Notes: generated from the sequence alone by a model not told the origin. A stretch of DNA of 51,941 bases from CAZSHX01 sp964606895 (GCA_964606895.1 CAZSHX010000030.1:1-51941), one strand, 5' to 3'; shown: positions 17,460 to 26,089, counted from the first letter of the stretch. A program made the numbers and translations.

Positions 17460-17537
17460 TGTCATTCTGAACTAAGTGAAGAATCTATATTATTGATTAA
17501 TCAAGTAGATAGACTCTTCGCTTTGCTCAGATGGACA
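17460..17537. repeat. Inverted repeat (REP-like) inside the operon gap
   Basis: The 28-nt arms at 17460-17487 (starting TGTCATTCTGAACTAAG) and 17510-17537 (ending TTGCTCAGATGGACA) are inverted copies with a handful of mismatches. The TGTCATTCTGA...GAAGAATCT form is typical of dispersed palindromic repeats in Bacteroidota. It sits between the lipoprotein and dehydratase genes. Confidence 0.75.
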
Positions 17538-17548
17538 TTCATTATCTT

Positions 17549-18214
17549 TCATTTTTGTTTTTCGTCCTTGTTGTTGATTTTAATTAGCTTAATATTAATA
17601 TCAAAATTACAATGGTCAATTTCCAGTGTGTCAGAATCTTTACTCGATTTTATTTCGACATTCCTCAGCCATAGCGAAGCATTTTCCATTTTTTCAAATC
17701 TGCCTGTCTGATTCTCAAAGAAATAATAATTGCTTGATTCTTCGTTTTCCAACTTATAGATTTTATGTCTTGAATTGTAATCACTCAACATCAATGCTTT
17801 ACTGCCTGTTGGAATTTTATTTATAAGCAGACTGAAATCATCACGAATAAGGTTAAGAATATAAGATTTATTAAGCGGCTCTATGCAGAAATGAACTTTG
17901 AAATCATTGTACTTAAATTCGAAATCGAACAGCTTAATTCCAAGCTCGGTAACTAAGACAACCCTGACAGACGAATCTTCCATTTCCTTAAAAAACATAA
18001 GACCGCTTAAATAATTGCCATAAACATTAATTGCTGATTTGAAAAGAGCTTTCTGATTTGAATAATTCAGGAAGGCAGGAATTTCATTACCTGAAAGAGT
18101 TATTTCTTTTATTGGTTTCAATTCGTTGTAACGCGAAAAAGAGCAACCGCTGATTAGAACGAGCAAAAGAAATAAGAAGGAGATAATAAATCTATTTGAC
18201 AATGAACTTTTCAT
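17549..18214 (-). CDS. Outer-membrane lipoprotein of the ketosynthase operon
   Basis: A 221-residue lipoprotein: the N-terminal hydrophobic segment ends in the lipobox LISGC with Cys24. The rest is beta-rich and not recognised with certainty. In arylpolyene clusters a LolA-like gene is typically accompanied by a DUF3261 lipoprotein, and this gene overlaps the LolA-like gene by 23 nt, so an analogous role (acceptor or outer-membrane handling of the product) is inferred. The start codon lies inside the end of the upstream gene, indicating translational coupling. Confidence 0.75.
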   Translation of the reverse strand: MKSSLSNRFIISFLFLLLVLISGCSFSRYNELKPIKEITLSGNEIPAFLNYSNQKALFKSAINVYGNYLSGLMFFKEMEDSSVRVVLVTELGIKLFDFEFKYNDFKVHFCIEPLNKSYILNLIRDDFSLLINKIPTGSKALMLSDYNSRHKIYKLENEESSNYYFFENQTGRFEKMENASLWLRNVEIKSSKDSDTLEIDHCNFDINIKLIKINNKDEKQK

Positions 18215-18824
18215 CAGTTATCTGTTGGTTGATTTTCTTTTTGGTGAAATTAATGATAGTGAAATCTCCTCCGGATTCGTACATTTCCAGTTTATTAACT
18301 GTAATGTCTTTTTTATCGAGGTAAATGCTGATATTCGAGAAAAAATCTTTCATCGTTTTGTTAGTCGGTATAAGCTTCAATAGCCACATTTTATCATTTT
18401 CAAAACTTGTAACTGAAAAATCTTTGCTATACACGATGCTTCCGTTCAGACTAGAAGTCATGATCTCGGTAATTTTTTTGAACATCTGATTTGATTTCGT
18501 GTCAAACCGATTTGTCTTGTTGTCGTCCTTAATTGTTACCTTGTCGTGATTAATTAGTATAAGATATTTGAAAGGCGAAAGATACTCCCACCGAAGCAGA
18601 TTATCCTTTTTGAAATAGAATTTACCGTAGGATTTGATTTTTTCGGAAAGGACACTAAGCTCTTTTTCTTGAACAAACTCGCTTTCAATAGTATTAGTAG
18701 TAGCAGAAATTTTGTCTAATTGAGTTTTAAAAACGGAGATATCCTTAACCTGACGGAATCCTGTCTGGCTATGGACTTGTAAAAATCCTGAAATGAAAAC
18801 AATACATATTATCCATATCTTCAT
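18192..18824 (-). CDS. LolA-like periplasmic carrier protein
   Basis: The start is taken at the ATG whose reading gives MKIWIICIVF (AGAGG about 9 nt upstream); an upstream in-frame ATG at 18848 would add 8 residues. The signal peptide ends near VHSQ. The mature part shows the LolA fold pattern: SEFVQEKELSVLSEKIKSYGKFYFKKDNLLRWEY is matched by family features F-x-Q-x-K, G-x-F-x-F and L-R-W-x-Y seen in short pieces. LolA-type proteins shuttle lipids or lipoproteins across the periplasm. Cluster-encoded versions are linked to delivery of polyene lipids to the outer membrane. The product is 210 residues. Confidence 0.88.
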   Translation of the reverse strand: MKIWIICIVFISGFLQVHSQTGFRQVKDISVFKTQLDKISATTNTIESEFVQEKELSVLSEKIKSYGKFYFKKDNLLRWEYLSPFKYLILINHDKVTIKDDNKTNRFDTKSNQMFKKITEIMTSSLNGSIVYSKDFSVTSFENDKMWLLKLIPTNKTMKDFFSNISIYLDKKDITVNKLEMYESGGDFTIINFTKKKINQQITDEKFIVK

Positions 18825-18860
18825 CTTATTGCCTCTGAAAAATAGCAATTCACAATTATC

Positions 18861-19631
18861 TTATTCATATCCTTCAATCTCAAGAAAATCATCTAATCTT
18901 TTAAATTCTAACCCTTTGGAATGAGCGTGTTTAATAAAATCTTCCAAAGTATTAACGATTGAAACGGCATAATCATGGAAAAGAATAATATCACCTGAAA
19001 TTAATTTTGATGTTAGTCTTTGCAAAAGCTTTTTACCGTCCTTTATTTGCGTATCTAATGACCGCAAGGACCAGCCGATTGTTAAATACTTTTTAAGATT
19101 AACTGCTTTGGCAATATTCGGATTGGTTATTCCGAAGGGTGGACGAAAAAGCCTTACTTTCAATCCGACTAAATCGAATAACACACTTTCAGTTTTTTCC
19201 AGTTCATTTAATACTTTTTTGGTTGAGTTAAATCCGATTGATGGTTTATGATTATAAGTATGATTACCGATTAAATGTCCTTCAGCAACAATTTGCTTAA
19301 CTAATTCGGGATATTTTTCAGCATTTTTTCCAATAAGGAAAAAGGTAGCCTTAATGTTATATTGAGCTAAAATGCTTAGAATTTTCGGAGTATTCTCGGG
19401 ATGTGGACCGTCATCAAAAGTAATTGAAATCTGATTTTTGTTTTTCGACTGTTTGCAAAAAGTTCTCAGATAAAAATTTGAACTGATTCTGAATGAACCA
19501 TATCCCAGCAAAATGAAATATGCGATGTAGATTGCAAGACGACTTGAAAATGGCAATTTGAAAAAAATTGTCATACAAAAAAGAACAAACAAAAGGATTA
19601 TTGCAATATTTCCACTTCTGCTTTTCAGCAT
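18861..19631 (-). CDS. Membrane-anchored NodB-type polysaccharide deacetylase
   Basis: The start is taken at the ATG at 19631 (MLKSRSGNI, 256 residues); a TTG at 19664 is possible. Two hydrophobic segments (about residues 9-27 and 31-48) anchor it. The catalytic domain then shows the full NodB set: TFDDGPHPENTP with Asp73/Asp74, GNHTYNH with His124/His128, RPPFG, and ILFHD. Members remove N- or O-acetyl groups from glycans. Its place between ketosynthase and LolA-like genes, overlapping the former, says it serves the same pathway. Flexirubin/arylpolyene-like clusters in Bacteroidota can include such a gene, but its substrate there is not settled. Confidence 0.9.
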   Translation of the reverse strand: MLKSRSGNIAIILLFVLFCMTIFFKLPFSSRLAIYIAYFILLGYGSFRISSNFYLRTFCKQSKNKNQISITFDDGPHPENTPKILSILAQYNIKATFFLIGKNAEKYPELVKQIVAEGHLIGNHTYNHKPSIGFNSTKKVLNELEKTESVLFDLVGLKVRLFRPPFGITNPNIAKAVNLKKYLTIGWSLRSLDTQIKDGKKLLQRLTSKLISGDIILFHDYAVSIVNTLEDFIKHAHSKGLEFKRLDDFLEIEGYE

Positions 19632-20689
19632 TTTGTCAGAATATAAAGAGAGTGGTGAGTACAATTATAATGATTGTAAATCAGAACATTCTTAATTTTA
19701 TTCGGATTCGTATTTCTAAGTAATGTAACTTCAGGAATGACCTGTCTTTTTAGCATATTTGAGCCAAGCCAGAGAGCAAAAGCTGATGAAGTCTGGTATT
19801 CGCCGCAAAGATGCTTATATGCAGTAATCGTTTGATTTTGGAAATAATGGTCTTCGAGATATTGATAGACTCTGTCACCTTCGGAATCTCCGTTTCTGCC
19901 AAAAATGCAAAGGTCAATATCGGATTCGTCCATATTGTTGTCTCGTAGAAAATCTTCAATTGATAATCTGATTTTAGTAACATCAAACGGTTCAAACATT
20001 GTTGTAACACCTTTCAGTTCACAATATGTCTTTTCATTTTGCTCATCTGAAATCACAAAGAAAGCAGAACCCTGTCCTGAAATTGTTCCTGTTGTTTCAG
20101 ACTTGAGAAGTTCCAGATGGTTTATCGGTTCTTCTTTCCAGAGCATCAATTTCTTGTAGATTTCATAATAATTTTCAGTCATTTCATCATATCCGCCAAC
20201 AAGAACGTTCTTGGCTTCACCCTCATTAATTTGAAGTATCCCGTCGGCCAGAGCCGATTCAAAAGAAAAGCCCCTGTGGACATAAGTGAAATTATAGCCA
20301 TTTGCTTTCAAAATAATGGCAATTTGAGAGTTGATAGTATTATGAGTTGACTGTATGAAAGCTGTCGGAGTCAGTAGCTTTTCTCCGTTGTCAATAATTG
20401 CATTCAAAAAAGTTTCAGTATCTTCTATACAGCCTAATGAAGTTCCGCTGATGATAGAGTCCGGTTTTTCAATTCCAGAATCAATCATGCTGATTAATGC
20501 AGAAGATATTCCCATTTTCATTATCTTACTGGTACGACGAAGAAGGACAGGATGAATGAAATTTTTATAATTTGGTTCGTTGCAAACTAAAAACTCATTA
20601 TCCTGACTTAGGGTTTCCTCAAGAAAAACTGAGTTATCATAAGTTTTTTGAGGTGATATACATCCAAGACCATTTATGAAAATACTCAT
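19625..20689 (-). CDS. Cys-less ketosynthase-like protein (chain-length-factor type)
   Basis: A 354-residue thiolase-fold protein with the beta-ketoacyl synthase layout (MSIFINGLGCISP opening; SIISGTSLGCIEDTE). The active-site region reads NFTYVHRGFSFESAL where functional enzymes have TACSSG, so the nucleophilic Cys is absent (aligned to Gly140). It belongs to the N-terminal-like ketosynthase group used as non-catalytic partners. In arylpolyene synthesis a Cys-less chain-length factor dimerises with the catalytic ketosynthase. The adjacent KS at 20691, 1 nt upstream, is the natural partner. The final third is shorter and more diverged than in true synthases. Confidence 0.82.
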   Translation of the reverse strand: MSIFINGLGCISPQKTYDNSVFLEETLSQDNEFLVCNEPNYKNFIHPVLLRRTSKIMKMGISSALISMIDSGIEKPDSIISGTSLGCIEDTETFLNAIIDNGEKLLTPTAFIQSTHNTINSQIAIILKANGYNFTYVHRGFSFESALADGILQINEGEAKNVLVGGYDEMTENYYEIYKKLMLWKEEPINHLELLKSETTGTISGQGSAFFVISDEQNEKTYCELKGVTTMFEPFDVTKIRLSIEDFLRDNNMDESDIDLCIFGRNGDSEGDRVYQYLEDHYFQNQTITAYKHLCGEYQTSSAFALWLGSNMLKRQVIPEVTLLRNTNPNKIKNVLIYNHYNCTHHSLYILTKC

Positions 20690-20690
20690 T

Positions 20691-21887
20691 TCAACTCTTT
20701 GAAAATATTAATGATGTGTTATTGCCGCCAAATCCAAAAGAATTTGATATTATATTATTTACTGAACAGTCAGTCAATTCTGAAACAGGAGAAAATGAAA
20801 GATCTTGAATCCTTTGAGAAAAATTAAGATTCGGGAATATTCTTTGCTCATGAATTGATAGTGCTGAAAATACAGCTTCAATTCCGCCTGATGCACCCAA
20901 GCCATGTCCTGTATAAGATTTTGTCGAAGAGATTTTCGGCATTCTTTCACCGAAAATTCTCATAATTGCCTTACCTTCGGACAAATCATTATTTGGAGTG
21001 GCTGTACCATGGGCATTAATATAATCTATTTCATTCGGCGAAATTCCGGCTTTTACCAGGGCATTTGTCATTGCTAAGTATGCTCCTTCACCATCAGGTG
21101 AAGATGCGGTTTGATGGTAAGCATCGTTTGCGTTAGCGTAGCCCGATAATTCACAAATTGGGTTTTTCTTCTCTTTTAAAACTGCTTCTTCGGATTCCAA
21201 AACCACGTAACCCGCTCCTTCGCCAAGATTAAGACCGTTGCGGTTTTCATCGAATGGTTTGCAAAGTTCTTTATCAAGAATCATCAAAGTATTAAATCCG
21301 TTTAAGGTGAATTTGGTTAAGCTGTCGGTTCCTCCGGCAATTGCCCTGTCCAATATTCCGCATTTGATAAGTCTTGCGGCAAGCATTATGGCATTTGCAG
21401 AGGAAGAGCAGGCTGTGCTTATTGTTGTTATATAGTCATAGATATCTAGAGCTTTAGCAATCCTTTCGGTGCTGTCTCCGCAGTCATGACTTGCAACATA
21501 TTGATTTCTTGAGTTGGAAGCAAGAAATTCTCTGTAATAAATTTCGCTCCTGTCCATACCACCGACAGTTGTTCCGGAAATAATACCTGTTCTGTATTCG
21601 GATTGCAACGGATTCAATCCGGCATTCAAATAAGCCTCTTTTGCGGCAAAAAGACCTAAAAGAGCAGTTCTTGTAAAGCCTTCAATTCCAGATACACCGA
21701 TGATTTCATGCAGTTCGTCATTTGAATGTTTTACTTCGGAAACGGGGATATCCTGATGGACAGATTCCAAATACCTCATTTGTCCAATGCCGGTTTTTTC
21801 ATGATTGAGAGAATATAAATTTTCCTCAACTCCTTTGCCAAGTCCGCTGATTATTCCAAGTCCGGTGATGAAGACTTTTTTCGACAT
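20691..21887 (-). CDS. Beta-ketoacyl-ACP synthase (FabF-type), catalytic
   Basis: A 398-residue KAS I/II-type condensing enzyme. It has the full Cys-His-His triad: ISTACSSSAN with Cys160, NAHGTATPNND with His293, and KSYTGHGLGASGG with His328. It should elongate the acyl chain on the ACP encoded directly upstream (5 nt gap). It is followed after 1 nt by the Cys-less partner, suggesting a heterodimer as in arylpolyene or type II polyketide systems. The length and motifs are normal. Confidence 0.95.
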   Translation of the reverse strand: MSKKVFITGLGIISGLGKGVEENLYSLNHEKTGIGQMRYLESVHQDIPVSEVKHSNDELHEIIGVSGIEGFTRTALLGLFAAKEAYLNAGLNPLQSEYRTGIISGTTVGGMDRSEIYYREFLASNSRNQYVASHDCGDSTERIAKALDIYDYITTISTACSSSANAIMLAARLIKCGILDRAIAGGTDSLTKFTLNGFNTLMILDKELCKPFDENRNGLNLGEGAGYVVLESEEAVLKEKKNPICELSGYANANDAYHQTASSPDGEGAYLAMTNALVKAGISPNEIDYINAHGTATPNNDLSEGKAIMRIFGERMPKISSTKSYTGHGLGASGGIEAVFSALSIHEQRIFPNLNFSQRIQDLSFSPVSELTDCSVNNIISNSFGFGGNNTSLIFSKS

Positions 21888-21892
21888 TCAAT

Positions 21893-22150
21893 CTATCCCT
21901 TTTTATTCGCAATAATATATTCAGCAAGGGATTTCACAGAAAAGAAAACCTTTTTCCCGTCTTTGGAATCTTCTATTTTTAAACCATAATTTCTTTCTAA
22001 AAGAACAATTAGTTCAAGTGCATCAATTGAATCGAGTCCTAATCCTTCTCCAAAAAGAGGAGATTCGGTTTCGATATCGTCAGGTGTCATATCTTCGAGT
22101 TTTAAAACCTCGATTATCTCGGTTTTCAGTTTATTTATCAGTTCGTCCAT
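21893..22150 (-). CDS. Acyl carrier protein of the ketosynthase operon
   Basis: An 85-residue ACP. The phosphopantetheine site is in GLGLDSIDALEL with Ser41, and the four-helix pattern is intact. The motif DSIDALE and the longer loop after helix II (EDSKDGKKVF) differ from housekeeping AcpP (DSLDTVE) and match specialised ACPs. It sits between the half-ketosynthase and the catalytic ketosynthase with gaps of 4-5 nt, so it is the carrier of the pathway product. Confidence 0.93.
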   Translation of the reverse strand: MDELINKLKTEIIEVLKLEDMTPDDIETESPLFGEGLGLDSIDALELIVLLERNYGLKIEDSKDGKKVFFSVKSLAEYIIANKKG

Positions 22151-22154
22151 TAAA

Positions 22155-22808
22155 TCACTCCGTAATTTGATATAATTTATTCAATAAGCAAGTTTCAAAT
22201 TTAACAAATTTCTTGTTATTTATCTCATATTCATTTTCCACAATACAAACGAATGCTTCATAAGCATCGCAGTCAGGGGCAACATCAACCCAACCAAGAA
22301 TCAATGCCGAAGCCTTATTAGAGCCGCCGAGCAGTTGAGTATAGCAGGTAAGCAACTCAGGAGAAAATCTTTGACTTATCAGGCAATAATTCTCGCCTGT
22401 AATCTTGTGCCTGATGCAAATTTCTCCAACCATAATATTCGGCAGGGTATAAACAAAGACTGCAGGACTTGGAAAATAGTTTTCCTTGTTCTTGATTGTA
22501 TCGTGATATTTTTTGTCAGAATTTAAGCTGGAAGAAGCACAGGAAAAAATCAGGGCTATTTCCTCCGGTTTGTACTTTTCCGTTAAGTTATTTTCCCGTA
22601 AAAGCAATTCAGCAGATATGAACGCCAATTTACTCAAATTGTCCATTTTAAAGAATTTCGGATATTTGATTTCAAAATTCCTGTAAGTATTCTTCAGAAA
22701 TTCTTCAAAACCTGATTCAGCTTTGTCGGTGAATACAATCTTTCCGTCAAGCCAAACCTTGTTTACTTTGATATTGATATAATTTGATATTTGCTGTTTT
22801 TTATTCAT
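22155..22808 (-). CDS. Half-length ketosynthase-like protein
   Basis: A 217-residue protein that resembles only the N-terminal half of a degenerate beta-ketoacyl synthase: the segments LIFSCASSSLNSDKKY and SPAVFVYTLPNIMVGEICIRH followed by TGENYCL match the corresponding region of ketosynthases, where GPNxxxxTAC is expected next. The Cys and both catalytic His are missing. It overlaps the upstream KS gene by 8 nt and is followed 4 nt later by the ACP, so it is translated as part of the operon and does not look like decay. Similar short KS-like proteins occur in flexirubin-type clusters. A structural or docking role is possible; the function is unknown. Confidence 0.75.
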   Translation of the reverse strand: MNKKQQISNYINIKVNKVWLDGKIVFTDKAESGFEEFLKNTYRNFEIKYPKFFKMDNLSKLAFISAELLLRENNLTEKYKPEEIALIFSCASSSLNSDKKYHDTIKNKENYFPSPAVFVYTLPNIMVGEICIRHKITGENYCLISQRFSPELLTCYTQLLGGSNKASALILGWVDVAPDCDAYEAFVCIVENEYEINNKKFVKFETCLLNKLYQITE

Positions 22809-23952
22809 CTTTTTCGAATATCACTGCCGCATTGCACCCGCCAAATCCTGAGGCGGTTTTCAATGCCTTATTTATATTTTTATTCTCTGTTTTCATAATA
22901 ATGTTCAGGTGTTCAGTTACCCCGATTTTATTAAAACCTGCTGACTTAATCAATGTACTTTCTTCCATTGATTTCAAGGTGACAACTGACTCAATAATTC
23001 CTGCGGCTCCCAATGTATGTCCGTAATAGCCTTTAAGACTGTTAACCGGCACATCCTGCAATCCTGCTAAACCAAAAGCCTTTGCTTCCATTTCATCATT
23101 AAACGATGTAGCAGTGCCATGTGCAGAAATAAAATTAATTGAATTTGAATCGGATAGATTACTTTCATTAACAGCAATATTTATTGCCTGATATAATCCG
23201 TCTCCTGTTCGGGATGGTCCTGAGATATGATTCGCATCATTACTGATGGAACTACCCCCAACGAAAATTTTTGGGTTCAAAGCATATTCGGGATTTTTAG
23301 TCAGAATAATTGTGCCTGATCCTTCACCGAGGGATAAGCCATCCCTTGATTCATCAAAAGGCTTGCATGGTTTCGGACTTATTGCCATGAAAGATTGAAA
23401 ACCCGAAAGCACAAATTCAGTCAGAATATCGGCTCCAACAACAATTGCATTATCAAAAACAGTAAACTGAAGCAGTCTTTTTGCCATTATTATTGCCGCT
23501 ACACCTGATATACAGGCATTTGAAACAATAATCGGATTCCTTATTTTTTGGTAAAATTCCTTCATCTTATTTGATGAATCCCATAAGAAAAGTCTGTCTT
23601 TATCAAATTTATTGTCATCCAGAAGTTCAATATTCCCTTTGGTAGTTGATATGATTAACAATGTAGAGCTTTTATCTTCGGGTATTCTACTCTCCAGTAA
23701 TGCATTATAAGAAGAAAGTAAAAGTAGCTTTTCAAATTTGGTGTAAATTTCCGGTTCAGCTATCCTGCTGAAATTTTCATCAAGTAAGTTATTATTGATT
23801 TTTGAAACGAATATGGGCGATTTAGATAATTTATTATCATCTACCAATGTTATTCCTGAAATTCCGTACTTTATTTTGCTGAAATTTTCTTCAGTTGTGA
23901 AACCAAGTGGTGAAATAATATTATGACCTGCTATGTAAATTTTCTCTGCCAT
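22801..23952 (-). CDS. Beta-ketoacyl-ACP synthase, second catalytic type
   Basis: A 383-residue condensing enzyme with an intact triad: VSNACISGVAA with Cys147, SAHGTATSFND with His278, and KGYYGHTLGAAG with His312. The active-site context NACISG rather than TACSSG sets it apart from the KS at 20691 and suggests a different step, for example priming or first condensation. It is second in the operon after the thioesterase (6 nt gap) and overlaps the next gene. Confidence 0.93.
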   Translation of the reverse strand: MAEKIYIAGHNIISPLGFTTEENFSKIKYGISGITLVDDNKLSKSPIFVSKINNNLLDENFSRIAEPEIYTKFEKLLLLSSYNALLESRIPEDKSSTLLIISTTKGNIELLDDNKFDKDRLFLWDSSNKMKEFYQKIRNPIIVSNACISGVAAIIMAKRLLQFTVFDNAIVVGADILTEFVLSGFQSFMAISPKPCKPFDESRDGLSLGEGSGTIILTKNPEYALNPKIFVGGSSISNDANHISGPSRTGDGLYQAINIAVNESNLSDSNSINFISAHGTATSFNDEMEAKAFGLAGLQDVPVNSLKGYYGHTLGAAGIIESVVTLKSMEESTLIKSAGFNKIGVTEHLNIIMKTENKNINKALKTASGFGGCNAAVIFEKDE

Positions 23953-23958
23953 TAGTCT

Positions 23959-24390
23959 TTAGCCCTGAATCAATCCCATTTTAGTTTTCCATTCCTCCAT
24001 AAAAGGTGGCAGAGTGAGTATAAGCTCACCATTCAAATTCAGAAATACCTGAGTGCTTTCACCGGTTGCCACAAGTTCGTTGTCGGATTTTCTGTAAATT
24101 TTATAATGAAAAATTATTTTGGCGGAAAGACAATTGACGAATTCCGTAACTATGACGGCTGTGTCGCCATAACGTAGAGGTTGTTTGTATTCAAGACTCA
24201 TTTTTACAATTGGAGTCATCAACTCATTTTGATAAACATCCAGATAATGCAAGCCATATTGCAAACCGAAAGCTTCTCTGCCGTCTTCCAAATATTTCAC
24301 GTAGTTCCCATGCCAAACAACAGCCATTGAGTCAACTTCGCTGAATCTTACAACAGCTTCTGTGGTGGTTATCAAATGTATTTTCTTCAT
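23959..24390 (-). CDS. 4HBT/YbgC-type hotdog thioesterase
   Basis: A 143-residue single hotdog with RFSEVDSMAVVWHGNYVKYLED, where Asp20, His27 and the following G-N-Y are the 4-hydroxybenzoyl-CoA thioesterase/YbgC active-site pattern. It is first in the ketosynthase operon, 25 nt after the glnS stop, and likely releases or transfers the acyl product from the ACP. Thioesterases of this class are standard members of arylpolyene clusters. Confidence 0.9.
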   Translation of the reverse strand: MKKIHLITTTEAVVRFSEVDSMAVVWHGNYVKYLEDGREAFGLQYGLHYLDVYQNELMTPIVKMSLEYKQPLRYGDTAVIVTEFVNCLSAKIIFHYKIYRKSDNELVATGESTQVFLNLNGELILTLPPFMEEWKTKMGLIQG

Positions 24391-24415
24391 CAGGTAATTT
24401 TTCTCAATTTAAAAT

Positions 24416-26089
24416 TTATTTATCTTTAATCTTAGCCCATGAATCTTTGAGAGTTACCGTTCGGTTGAAAACGGGTTTCCCGGGAGTTGAATCATAGTCT
24501 GTACAAAAATATCCAACTCTCTCAAATTGATATTTATCTGATGGTTTGGTGTCTTTTACAAAAGGCTCAATAAAAATTTCTGTAATTTCTAATGAATTTG
24601 GATTCAGATATTGTCTGTAATCTCCGCCGTCATTCGGATTTTCTCTATCGAAAAGCTGACTGTAAAGTCTTGCTTCGGCTTTCACAGCATGTTTGGCAGA
24701 AACCCAATGAATCGTTCCCTGAACTTTTCTGCTGTCGGGCGAGGAGCCGCCTTTGGTTAAGGGGTCGTAACTGCAATGAATTTCGACAATATCTCCGTTT
24801 TCATTTTTTACAACACTTGTGCAGGTTATATAATAAGCATACCTTAATCTTACTTCTTTTCCCGGAGCCAAACGATAGAACTTTTTGGACGGTTCTTCCA
24901 TGAAATCGCTTTGTTCGATGAAAAGTTCTTTTGAAAATGGAACCGTTCTTGTTCCAGCCGTTATATCTTCAGGATTATTAATTGCTTCCAAATCTTCCGA
25001 CAAATCCTCGGGATAATTGTCAATAATCAGTTTAACTGGATTCATTACCGCCATCACTCGCTGAGCAGTTTTATTGAGAACTTCGCGAATTGAAAATTCA
25101 AGTACGCCAATGTCAACCATACTCTCGTTTTTGGCAACGCCGATTCTTTCGGCAAAATTTCTGATGGCTTCCGGTGTATAACCTCTTCTTCTAAGACCCG
25201 AAATAGTGGGCATGCGCGGGTCATCCCAGCCGTTTACAATTTTAGACTCAACAAGCTCCAACAGCTTGCGCTTGCTCATCATTGTGTAAGTTAAATTCAA
25301 TCTGGCAAATTCAATTTGCTGTGGGTGATAAATACCCAAAGTGTCGCAAAACCAGTCGTAAAGTGGTCTGTGGTCTTCAAATTCCAGGGTGCAGATTGAA
25401 TGAGTTATGTTTTCAATCGAATCGGACTGCCCATGAGCATAATCATACATCGGATAAATACACCAGTCATTGCCTGTGCGGTGGTGCTCGGCATGAAGAA
25501 TTCTATATAGGACAGGGTCTCTCATATTTACATTCGGAGAAGCCATGTCAATTTTTGCTCTGAGTGTTTTGGTACCGTTAGGGAAGTCGCCTCTTTTCAT
25601 TCTGTCAAAAAGAATCAAACTTTCTTCGATGCTTCTATTCCTGTATGGACTTTCTTTGCCTGCTTCGGTCAATGTGCCGCGGTGTTCACGAATTTCTTCG
25701 GCGGTCAGTTCGCAAACATAAGCTTTGCCCATTTTGATAAGTTGGATTGCCCATTCGTAAAGCTGTCCGAAATAATCCGAAGCGAAATATTCTCTGTCTG
25801 CCCAGTCAAATCCCAGCCAACTCACGTCTTCGCGGATTGACTCCACATATTCGTTTTCTTCTTTGCATGGATTAGTATCGTCAAATCTCAGATTTGTATC
25901 TCCGCCGAAATCCTTAGCCAAACCAAAGTTAAGACAAATTGATTTTGCATGACCAATATGAAGATAACCGTTTGGTTCTGGTGGGAAACGGGTTTTGACT
26001 CTTCCGTCGAACTTGCCGGTTTTCAAATCGTCGGTTATTATTGTTCTTATAAAATTAGAAGGCTTAACAGCTTCGGGCATATTTTCCAT
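24416..26089 (-). CDS. glnS: Glutaminyl-tRNA synthetase
   Basis: A 557-residue class I synthetase that charges tRNA-Gln directly. It has the HIGH motif in PPEPNGYLHIGHAKS, a KMSKS-like MMSKRK, and the two C-terminal beta-barrel domains expected of bacterial GlnRS. It lies directly upstream of the ketosynthase operon on the same strand with only 25 nt between, so it may drive or share its transcription. A GlnRS makes the GatCAB route unnecessary for Gln in this organism. Confidence 0.98.
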   Translation of the reverse strand: MENMPEAVKPSNFIRTIITDDLKTGKFDGRVKTRFPPEPNGYLHIGHAKSICLNFGLAKDFGGDTNLRFDDTNPCKEENEYVESIREDVSWLGFDWADREYFASDYFGQLYEWAIQLIKMGKAYVCELTAEEIREHRGTLTEAGKESPYRNRSIEESLILFDRMKRGDFPNGTKTLRAKIDMASPNVNMRDPVLYRILHAEHHRTGNDWCIYPMYDYAHGQSDSIENITHSICTLEFEDHRPLYDWFCDTLGIYHPQQIEFARLNLTYTMMSKRKLLELVESKIVNGWDDPRMPTISGLRRRGYTPEAIRNFAERIGVAKNESMVDIGVLEFSIREVLNKTAQRVMAVMNPVKLIIDNYPEDLSEDLEAINNPEDITAGTRTVPFSKELFIEQSDFMEEPSKKFYRLAPGKEVRLRYAYYITCTSVVKNENGDIVEIHCSYDPLTKGGSSPDSRKVQGTIHWVSAKHAVKAEARLYSQLFDRENPNDGGDYRQYLNPNSLEITEIFIEPFVKDTKPSDKYQFERVGYFCTDYDSTPGKPVFNRTVTLKDSWAKIKDK

